From Onstottus_A sp036505875 (GTDB lineage: Bacteria > Acidobacteriota > Blastocatellia > UBA7656), in assembly GCA_036505875.1 (NCBI GenBank), contig DASXSR010000275.1:1-6825 (forward strand): 6,825 bases of DNA, given 5' to 3'. The notes below the pieces were generated by a model. The model worked only from the letters and a program-made list of their open reading frames with translations, had not been told where the DNA came from and searched no databases. The translations under genes and the position numbers were made by a program. Of this stretch, positions 1 through 6,825 are shown one piece after another. Every line of letters begins with the position of its first letter. The first letter of the stretch is position 1.

Positions 1-144
1 CCTCAAAACTTGTTTCCGGTGATGCGACGCGCGGCGCCCAGGTTTAAGGACGAACAGTATCGGCGGGTGTTGGCGAAGCTCCCTGATGTGGGTCTGTCCG
101 ACCGCAGTCGTTTGCTGAGTCCCGCGAATCTGCAATTCCCTTAG
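1..144 (+). CDS. C-terminal end of an unidentified protein (partial, 5' end outside window)
   Basis: Frame 1 of the plus strand is open from the first base to a TAG at 142-144, giving 47 residues that begin PQNLFPVMRRAAPRFKDEQY and end SRLLSPANLQFP. The stretch is hydrophilic and rich in Arg and Leu, third positions look GC-biased, and the stop falls only 25 bases before the stop of hpnE on the other strand. This is a normal convergent arrangement and suggests a real gene end rather than a chance frame. I do not recognise the family from this tail. No hairpin with a T-run is visible in the 25 bases between the two stops, so there is no obvious shared terminator. The alternative is a chance open frame, which 47 codons cannot exclude. 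Confidence 0.5.
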   Translation, partial: PQNLFPVMRRAAPRFKDEQYRRVLAKLPDVGLSDRSRLLSPANLQFP

Positions 145-169
145 ACCAAGTTGACTATGTTATTTGCAA

Positions 170-1492
170 TTAGCTAGGTTCGATGATCTTAGCTGCCAAA
201 TCCCCGCTCATCACGGCGCTCTCGATCGTTGCAGGCAATCCTGTATTCGTCCAATCGCCCGCAAGAATAAAATTCGGAATCGACGTTCGCAGGTTGGGTC
301 TGAGGTCGTCTGATTCAACCGTATGCGAAAGCGTCGCTTCCCGTTCCTTCACGATCACATTGTGAAGCACGTTCGCGTTACGGCTCTCGGGCAAAAGCTC
401 GTGCAGCTCGCTTATCGCCATCTCGACCAGATCGCTCTTTGTCAGGTCCACGAAATCACGCGCGGCGCTGACGATCACCGCAATCTGATTTGAATGCTTG
501 TCGGTCGAGAGAACCAGGTCTTTGTTGAACAGCCACTGGCTGCGCGTCCCCAATAGCCCGACAAACTCGCGATCGATGATCGGCTTGTCGAACCAGAGAT
601 TGATCGAAACTATCGGCGACGATCCAAGCTTCTCCAGCGAAGCGAACTCACTGTTCTTGAGCTCATCGGGTAGGATAGCGAACAAAGCCGAGGGAGGAAC
701 TGCGCTGATGAAATAGTCGGCCTCGATCCGCCGGCCATCTCTCAACTCTACGGCGAAAACGTTGCCTTGCCGGACGATCAGCTTTTGAACCTGCGCGCCG
801 GTCTGAACGGCGCCACTTCGCGCTTTGATGAAGTCGGCAGCGCCGTCGGTGTAGAGGTCGCTCAATCCAACTCGCGAGATCCCGATGTTAGCGCTCCTCG
901 CGTCGCCGCCAAACGCTTCCTTGAGAACTACCTGCAGCATTCGAGCCGAAGCGACATCAGGACTTTGATTCAACGTCGCGATCACCATCGGATACCAGAA
1001 CCGAGTCTTGATTCTCTGTGATTGCCCAAGCTGGTCGAGCCATTGATCGACAGTCAGTGAATCAGGCGAGAAGCGGCCGTTGCTCTTGATCGCGCGGCGA
1101 AGGTTCAATGCCCGAAGCTTGTCGCTGGCGCCGAGTCCTTTCATTCGGAACAGACCCGCCAGCACGTTTAACGGCGCAGGAAGCGGAGGACAATCGAAGC
1201 TTGTGAAGCCTTTCCGGTCGAGGAAATCAACTCGCGGGCGTTCTTGAAATTTCAAGCGGTCGAGCCGGCCGATTGTCCTGAGAAAGTCTATCGTGTGTTG
1301 ATAGCAGCCCATGAACAAGTGCTGCCCGTTGTCGACGACGTCGCCGGTCTTCTGGTCGATAAACGAATACGCGCGCCCACCCAAATGCCCGCGGCGTTCG
1401 AGCACGGTCACTTTCCAGCCGCGCTCACTGAGCCTTACTCCCGCCGTCAGCCCCGCGAACCCGCCCCCGATTATGACAACTCGCGCCGACAC
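170..1492 (-). CDS. hpnE: Hydroxysqualene dehydroxylase HpnE (FAD-dependent squalene-associated desaturase family)
   Basis: Third enzyme of the bacterial HpnCDE route: it reductively removes the hydroxyl of hydroxysqualene to give squalene. It belongs to the FAD-dependent amine oxidase/phytoene desaturase-like family. The N-terminus carries a Rossmann dinucleotide-binding motif, VVIIGGGFAGLTAG (about residues 5-18), followed by the ERRGHLGGRA segment. The C-terminus has the FAD-contacting motif LAGDWTNTGLPATIESAV (about residues 410-427). The frame is open back to a GTG at 1552, but I chose the GTG at 1490-1492 (440 aa). It lies 2 bases after the hpnD stop, has a clear AAGGGG at 1498-1503 five bases upstream, and puts the Rossmann motif at the very N-terminus as is usual. 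It is the last gene of the operon and probably membrane-associated because of its substrate. Other desaturase-like functions such as CrtN are unlikely given the two adjacent synthases. Confidence 0.92.
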   Translation of the reverse strand: MSARVVIIGGGFAGLTAGVRLSERGWKVTVLERRGHLGGRAYSFIDQKTGDVVDNGQHLFMGCYQHTIDFLRTIGRLDRLKFQERPRVDFLDRKGFTSFDCPPLPAPLNVLAGLFRMKGLGASDKLRALNLRRAIKSNGRFSPDSLTVDQWLDQLGQSQRIKTRFWYPMVIATLNQSPDVASARMLQVVLKEAFGGDARSANIGISRVGLSDLYTDGAADFIKARSGAVQTGAQVQKLIVRQGNVFAVELRDGRRIEADYFISAVPPSALFAILPDELKNSEFASLEKLGSSPIVSINLWFDKPIIDREFVGLLGTRSQWLFNKDLVLSTDKHSNQIAVIVSAARDFVDLTKSDLVEMAISELHELLPESRNANVLHNVIVKEREATLSHTVESDDLRPNLRTSIPNFILAGDWTNTGLPATIESAVMSGDLAAKIIEPS

Positions 1493-1494
1493 GT

Positions 1495-2367
1495 TTACCC
1501 CTTCAGTTTGCTCTTTAACCAGATGCTGAAAGCTATTTGCAGCCGCCGCCACTTCGAAACCGTAAGCCGATTGCGAAACACATCAAACTTCACCGCCGGT
1601 ATTTGATCCAGAAGCTCGCGGTAAATAGCGCCCATTATTTCAGCGGCGAACATCGAAGCGCGATCAGACTCGGGAAGCGCGGCGGCGGCCTTTGCAAAAT
1701 GCGACTGCGCCCGCGCGTGCTCGAATTTCATCAACTCAATGAACGGTGCGTTGTAAGTGTTCAATCGCAGATCGTGCTCCGAGTACCCAAACCGCTCCAT
1801 ATCTTCAATCGGAATGTATACTCGTCCCCGCCCGGCATCTTCCCTTAGATCGCGCAGAATGTTTGTGAGCTGCAATGCAAGACCCAGATTCACGGCGTAC
1901 TCGCGCGTGCGAGCCGACTCGTATCCGAATACCTCGATGCATATCAGCCCGACAGCAGACGCCGCGCGATAACAGTATTCGCGAAGGTCGGCGAAGGTCT
2001 GATAGCTGTGCCACTTCAAATCCATCTCCATTCCGTCGATCAAATCGAGGAACGGCTGTTTGGGCAGATCGAATTCTTGAATCGAAAGCAGCAATCGCTC
2101 GCCAAACTCGCTGGTCGGACAACCGTTGAAACACGCCTGGACTTCGTTGCGCCAATACTCCAGCTCGGCGTAAGGATTTCGTCCAGTCTGGTCTTCGTCG
2201 ACAATATCATCGAGCAGTCGGCAGAAGGCGTAGACGACTTTGATCGCGCGGCGCTTGTCAGCAGGCAGGAGCAGAAAGGAATAATAAAAGTTCGAGGCGG
2301 TCGTGCGGGCCAGCTTGCGACGCGCTCCGATCACCCGAGATACCGCTGACGATACAGGGGAAGCCAT
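1495..2367 (-). CDS. hpnD: Presqualene diphosphate synthase HpnD
   Basis: 290-residue trans-isoprenyl diphosphate synthase of the squalene/phytoene synthase family. It condenses two farnesyl diphosphates into presqualene diphosphate. The first Asp-rich motif is DDIVDE (residues 53-58). The second lies in QLTNILRDLREDAGRGRVY (166-184), with D173 and D177 as the Mg-diphosphate ligands. The 'NILRD.RED...GR.Y' form is typical of HpnD and phytoene synthase rather than HpnC. The N-terminal SNFYYSFLLLP segment (25-35) is also characteristic. The ATG at 2365-2367 overlaps the hpnC stop by one base (TGATG), which implies translational coupling. An AAGGAGG lies about 16 bases upstream, rather far for a standard Shine-Dalgarno. 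A phytoene synthase assignment is possible from sequence alone, but the hpnC and hpnE neighbours decide for HpnD. Confidence 0.92.
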   Translation of the reverse strand: MASPVSSAVSRVIGARRKLARTTASNFYYSFLLLPADKRRAIKVVYAFCRLLDDIVDEDQTGRNPYAELEYWRNEVQACFNGCPTSEFGERLLLSIQEFDLPKQPFLDLIDGMEMDLKWHSYQTFADLREYCYRAASAVGLICIEVFGYESARTREYAVNLGLALQLTNILRDLREDAGRGRVYIPIEDMERFGYSEHDLRLNTYNAPFIELMKFEHARAQSHFAKAAAALPESDRASMFAAEIMGAIYRELLDQIPAVKFDVFRNRLTVSKWRRLQIAFSIWLKSKLKG

Positions 2368-3305
2368 CAGTGACGCCGAAAAGCCTCCTTGCTAATCGCG
2401 GCCAAAAGGATCTTTAACTTGTCGGTGGAAGTGATCACGGGCCGACGCGCGAAAACGTCGTATCCGTTTTGCTCGATGCGTTCGAGTATTCGCATTCCGC
2501 CAAGCCAAACCGCGCGAAGTTCCAAACCGAGCCTGCCACTCACGGACGTGCAGAGCGGTTTGCCGCTGTAGAACATCTCGCGCGCGCGTCGGGTCTCAAA
2601 CTTCATCAGTTGCTTGAAACTGTCGTTCGTTTTGCGGCGCATCAAATCATCCACCGACAAATCGAATCGCGATAGATCTTCTTCAGGAATGTAGATGCGA
2701 TTCTTGTCCAAATCGATCGAGACATCCTGCCAGTGATTCGCGAGCTGAAGCGCGGTGCAGATGTGATCAGACCACTCAAGCCGCTGCTGGTCGCGGTAAC
2801 CGAATAACAAGAGTATCAACCTTCCAATCGGGTTGGCCGAGCGTCGACAGTAGTCCAGCAATTCGTCGAAGCTCTGATATCTGCGGACCGTCACGTCTTG
2901 GCAGAAGGCGGAAAGCAAGTCTTCAAACAATGTAGATGGTAAATCAAATTGTCCGGCCGTCTCACTCAGAGCTACGAACACCGGATGGCTTGCGCGGCCC
3001 GCAAGAGCTTCCTGCAACATTCGCCGCCACTGTTCGAGCGACTCCAACCGTTCTCGCTCGACGTAGTGCTCGGCGTAGCCTTCATCGGCGAAATCGTCCG
3101 CAATTCTGGCAAACGCATAGATCGAGTAAAAGTGTCGTCTTAGTAGCTTTGGAATAAGCGCCGAGCCTACCGGAAAGTTTTCGTAATGTGAGCGCGCCAA
3201 GCGCTCGCAGTACTGGTAAGAGGCATCGAGCGACCAAATCTCGTCGCCCGCGAGTGGCTCGAAGATGACCTGAGCGAGAGCGCCCGGTTGCGTTGTCGTG
3301 CTCAT
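2367..3305 (-). CDS. hpnC: Hydroxysqualene synthase HpnC
   Basis: 312-residue squalene/phytoene synthase family protein. In the HpnCDE route it converts presqualene diphosphate to hydroxysqualene. The first Asp-rich motif is DDFADE (residues 70-75). The second region reads LQLANHWQDVSIDLDKNRIY (186-205), with D194 and D198. The 'QLANxWQDV' form distinguishes HpnC from HpnD. ARSHYENFPVGSALIP (37-52) matches the conserved N-terminal substrate region. The first 20 or so residues look like a non-conserved extension. The ATG at 3303-3305 has only a weak CAGG-type ribosome site. First gene of hpnC-hpnD-hpnE; its TGA shares one base with the hpnD ATG. The 191 bases before it hold two palindromes and a possible promoter. 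Confidence 0.92.
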   Translation of the reverse strand: MSTTTQPGALAQVIFEPLAGDEIWSLDASYQYCERLARSHYENFPVGSALIPKLLRRHFYSIYAFARIADDFADEGYAEHYVERERLESLEQWRRMLQEALAGRASHPVFVALSETAGQFDLPSTLFEDLLSAFCQDVTVRRYQSFDELLDYCRRSANPIGRLILLLFGYRDQQRLEWSDHICTALQLANHWQDVSIDLDKNRIYIPEEDLSRFDLSVDDLMRRKTNDSFKQLMKFETRRAREMFYSGKPLCTSVSGRLGLELRAVWLGGMRILERIEQNGYDVFARRPVITSTDKLKILLAAISKEAFRRH

Positions 3306-3324
3306 TTTCGCCTGAAATGTCTAT

Positions 3325-3404
3325 CCCGGGAGCGCGGGCGTCTCGCCTGCACAACCTGAATCTGTCCCTTTGCGAACAGCAGGCGAGACGCCTGCGCTCC
3401 AGGG
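3325..3404. repeat. Large imperfect palindrome, probable interspersed hairpin element
   Basis: The left arm 3325-3350 (core GGAGCGCGGGCGTCTCGCCT) and the right arm 3379-3404 are inverted copies, separated by a 28-base spacer (3351-3378). Over the 22-base core, 3329-3350 against 3379-3400, 21 positions match; a further CCC/GGG pair extends the stem outward past one mismatch. Such near-perfect, GC-rich stems between genes resemble dispersed palindromic repeats seen in some environmental bacterial genomes. No T-run follows on the minus strand, so a simple intrinsic terminator is doubtful. It lies between the BtuF-like gene and hpnC. Confidence 0.8.
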
Positions 3405-3433
3405 TTTATATTCGCTTTTGGGGTGAGAAGAAA
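3405..3433 (-). promoter_or_regulatory. Possible promoter for the hpnCDE operon
   Basis: On the minus strand TATAAA (3405-3410) is a good -10-like hexamer. A poor -35-like TTTCTT (3428-3433) lies 17 bases upstream. A start about 7 bases downstream of the -10 would fall in the right arm of the large palindrome at 3325-3404, so that palindrome would sit in the 5' leader of the hpnC transcript. The -35 match is weak. This is only the best candidate in the gap; the operon could instead be read from the upstream gene. Confidence 0.25.
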
Positions 3434-3463
3434 GCAAGCGAAGGGCGTGCAGATGTCGTGATT

Positions 3464-3515
3464 TCAGTACCGCGAATGGCAGCGGGTGGTTTCAGGCTAC
3501 CGCTCGCGGTACCGA
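3464..3515. repeat. Second palindrome, overlapping the 3' end of the BtuF-like gene
   Basis: The arms 3464-3483 (TCAGTACCGCGAATGGCAGC) and 3496-3515 are inverted copies, identical at 16 of 20 positions, around a 12-base loop. In RNA from the minus strand most of the differences become G-U pairs, leaving a stem of close to 20 bp. The right arm lies within the last codons of the BtuF-like gene and contains its TAG (3497-3499). No T-run follows, so it could be a Rho-independent-like stall or an mRNA-stabilising hairpin, but not a canonical terminator. The core (GGTACCGCGAGCGGTAGC on the minus strand) looks like a dispersed repeat unit. Confidence 0.75.
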
Positions 3516-4453
3516 ACCCAGCCTGCTCCTTCGTGACCGAAGTGGAAGACATTCGGATGAATAACCTCCGCGAGAATCTCTAGCGACTCGACGAGTCTCG
3601 GCCCAGGCCTGTTGAAGTATTGGTTTCCGTCGGCCACGTACACTCGCCCCGACGCAACTGCTCTTGAGCCCTTCCATTCAGCTTTGTCACTGAGCAAATG
3701 CATTTCCTCGAGCGTGCGGTTAATCTCGAAGCCGCAAGGGGACACGAAGATGACATCAGGATCCCTGGCGATTAGTTGACCCCACGTCATCCAAGGCGAA
3801 TGCTTGCCCGCTTCGCCGAAGAGGTTCACACCGCCGGCCATCTCGATCAGCTCAGGCATCCAGTTGCCGCCCGCCATCAAAGGATCAATCCACTCGATAT
3901 AGGCGACCGTCGGATCCCGTTCGAGCCAATGTGTGCGCTGAACGATATCGTCCATCCGGCTTTTTAATTCATCGATCAATTGCTCGGCGCGGTCGGCGGC
4001 GCCAAGCGCGCTGCCGACTCGTCGAATGTCGGCCCACACGTCGTCAAGCGAGTTCGGTTCCAGCGAAACAATCACCGGCCGCGAGCTCGTCAGCTCGCAA
4101 ACGGCTTGCTCCACGTCTCTGAGGCTGACCGCGCAGACCTCGCATTGAGATTGAGTGACGATGTGAGTTGGTTTAAGCACTTCGAGCTTCTGAGCGTCGA
4201 CTCGATAGACGCTCAATGCATCTTGGACAATTGACTTCACGCGATTGTCTATTTCAGCGCTCGTGCCTTCGATGTTGAACTTGGGGCTTGTTAGCTGCGG
4301 GAGTCGCTTTACGGATGGCGGGTAATCACACTCGTGAGACCGCCCGACCAGTTGGTCTTCAAACCCGAGCGCGCACACGATCTCAGTGGCGCTTGCGATT
4401 AGAGAGACAATGCGATGATTTGCCATCGAGGAGTGGTCTTGAATCACTGTCAT
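3497..4453 (-). CDS. Cobalamin-binding, BtuF-like periplasmic-binding-fold protein without a signal peptide
   Basis: 318-residue protein of the BtuF/FecB-type (TroA-like) substrate-binding fold, close to proteins annotated as cobalamin-binding. The conserved segments are RIVSLIASATEIVCALG (14-30), GRSHECDYP (37-45), THIVTQSQCEVCAVS (96-110, with C104 and C107), EWIDPLMAGGNWMPELI (187-203) and FNRPGPRLVESLEILAE (280-296). There is no hydrophobic leader or lipobox, and conservation begins at about residue 13. It therefore probably stays in the cytoplasm or belongs to the signal-less branch of this family; no ABC permease or ATPase is adjacent. The ATG at 4451-4453 directly follows the TGA of the nucleotidyltransferase remnant (TGAATG). 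An ATG at 4424-4426 (MANHRIV) is an equally good start, and neither has a clear Shine-Dalgarno. The last residues (VRYRER) and the stop come from a palindromic repeat. Ligand identity is inferred from the family. Confidence 0.8.
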   Translation of the reverse strand: MTVIQDHSSMANHRIVSLIASATEIVCALGFEDQLVGRSHECDYPPSVKRLPQLTSPKFNIEGTSAEIDNRVKSIVQDALSVYRVDAQKLEVLKPTHIVTQSQCEVCAVSLRDVEQAVCELTSSRPVIVSLEPNSLDDVWADIRRVGSALGAADRAEQLIDELKSRMDDIVQRTHWLERDPTVAYIEWIDPLMAGGNWMPELIEMAGGVNLFGEAGKHSPWMTWGQLIARDPDVIFVSPCGFEINRTLEEMHLLSDKAEWKGSRAVASGRVYVADGNQYFNRPGPRLVESLEILAEVIHPNVFHFGHEGAGWVRYRER

Positions 4454-4695
4454 TCAGCGGCGCAGTCGCGCGTGTCGCATTTTCTCGAGTTCTGCCTTCA
4501 AGGGCTTCCAATATCGACGGTCGGCTTTGCGCGCGGCGTCTTCCTCTCCCGAAAGACGACATCACGGCTGAATTCTGCCGCGCCGTACAACACGCAGGCC
4601 TGACCGCCCATCAACAGGGCGCGAACGCGGTTCCTCTGGATCGAAGAAAGGACTTTGTGTATCGGGTTCGGGATCAAGCGAGCCTCCCATCGCAA
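4454..4695 (-). pseudogene. Remnant of a nucleotidyltransferase-family gene with internal deletion and frame change
   Basis: One minus frame, open from a TTG at 4693-4695 to a stop at 4498-4500, encodes RNRVRALLMGGQACVLYG followed by AAEFSRDV (about 4555-4635). This is the GG...D-x-D N-terminal motif of polymerase-beta-like (MNT/AbiEii-like) nucleotidyltransferases. Right after SRD the second catalytic Asp is replaced by Val and the sequence loses resemblance to the family (VFRERKTPRAKPTV...). A different minus frame, about 4547 to the TGA at 4454-4456, encodes EEDAARKADRRYWKPLKAEL then EKMRHARLRR. This resembles the C-terminal tail of the same family as I recall it. The middle, likely well over 100 residues, is missing, with a junction near 4545-4562. 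I infer a deletion that was not a multiple of three. The product cannot be an active transferase. Confidence 0.6.
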
Positions 4696-4798
4696 GGTAC
4701 ACTTCCCAAAGCTTCGCCGATTCGCTCCAACGCTCCATCGGCGTCATCGAGTACCACTCGGCCTGTTCCTCGCCTACTAGTTCCTCAGCAGAGATCAT
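4562..4798 (-). CDS. Small acidic hypothetical protein, putative partner of the decayed nucleotidyltransferase
   Basis: 78 residues: an acidic helical-looking N-terminal half (MISAEELVGEEQAEWYSMTP, then a W- and E-rich stretch MERWSESAKLWEVYLAMGG), a DPEPDTQSPFFDPEE segment, and a basic end (LRVVRRGRIQP). There is no signal peptide or membrane segment. I recall uncharacterised small proteins with the same 'RW.ES..LW...L..GGSLDPEPDTQSPFFD' layout sitting next to nucleotidyltransferase genes. No function is known to me. The ATG at 4796-4798 is 7 bases after the thiC stop, and its Shine-Dalgarno is weak. The frame is open back to a GTG at 4853-4855, but that start would overlap thiC by 50 bases. 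The last 30 or so codons share bases with the nucleotidyltransferase motif in another frame. A toxin-antitoxin-like pairing is conceivable but unproven. Confidence 0.7.
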   Translation of the reverse strand: MISAEELVGEEQAEWYSMTPMERWSESAKLWEVYLAMGGSLDPEPDTQSPFFDPEEPRSRPVDGRSGLRVVRRGRIQP

Positions 4799-4805
4799 CG
4801 TCGTG

Positions 4806-6725
<1,920 letters not shown>

Positions 6726-6730
6726 ATTGG

Positions 6731-6813
6731 CCTCCCTTCGACGGCATTATCCGTATCAGGTTCAAGGGGTCTCCCGCTTGGGACTCTCAGCCTCGCTATG
6801 AAGCTCCCCCGAA
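6731..6813 (-). promoter_or_regulatory. TPP riboswitch (THI element) controlling thiC
   Basis: The minus strand shows the conserved THI-box order: GGGGGAGC (6803-6810), GGCTGAGAGTCCC (about 6780-6792), ACCCCTTGAACCTGAT (6755-6770), a small ACGG/CCGT hairpin (about 6741-6755), and GAAGGGAGG closing the 3' side (6731-6739). The 5' partner of the outer stem lies about 6811-6816, so the aptamer is essentially complete, but the promoter is outside the window. The thiC Shine-Dalgarno is part of the 3' closing strand and no terminator hairpin follows. TPP binding should therefore mask the ribosome site and block translation rather than end transcription. This mechanism is inferred from geometry. Confidence 0.95.
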
Positions 6814-6825
6814 AAGTGATTCGTG

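Noticed and set aside
145..169. Possible bidirectional terminator between the two convergent genes
   Set aside because: The 25 bases show no stem-loop or T-run.
1805..2155. Second minus-strand frame of 116 codons inside hpnD
   Set aside because: It lies wholly inside a conserved synthase gene in another frame and is Arg-rich, which is typical of an out-of-frame reading.

Overview
The window looks like ordinary chromosome of a moderately GC-rich Gram-negative-type bacterium. Acidobacteriota is my best guess. It rests on the hpnCDE set, a signal-less BtuF-like protein and GC-rich palindromic repeats between genes, and no phylogenetic marker in the window settles it. Nearly everything is on the minus strand, so transcription runs from high to low coordinates.

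Reading in the direction of transcription, the window opens with an almost complete TPP riboswitch (about 6731-6813). Its 3' end contains the Shine-Dalgarno sequence of thiC (4806-6725), the radical-SAM enzyme that makes the thiamine pyrimidine. Seven bases after thiC comes a small acidic protein of 78 residues (4562-4798). It is followed by the wreck of a nucleotidyltransferase gene (4454-4695): the N-terminal motif and the C-terminal tail survive in two different frames, and the middle is gone. The N-terminal motif lies on the same bases as the end of the small gene, in another frame. Directly abutting the wreck (TGA then ATG) is a cobalamin-binding, BtuF-like protein without a signal peptide (3497-4453).

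The gap at 3306-3496 holds two imperfect palindromes. One (3325-3404) is a stem of about 26 bp. The other (3464-3515) is a 20 bp stem that reaches into the BtuF-like gene and supplies its last codons and stop. After the gap comes a tightly coupled three-gene operon, hpnC-hpnD-hpnE (3305 down to 170). It converts two farnesyl diphosphates to squalene through presqualene diphosphate and hydroxysqualene, the usual entry to hopanoids. No squalene-hopene cyclase is in the window. At the far left, bases 1-144 on the plus strand are the tail of an unidentified gene that converges on hpnE.

Most of the window is well-understood metabolism. The parts worth a second look are the overlapping and decayed small-gene/nucleotidyltransferase pair, the two palindromes, and the possibility that the TPP riboswitch also governs a B12-binding gene.
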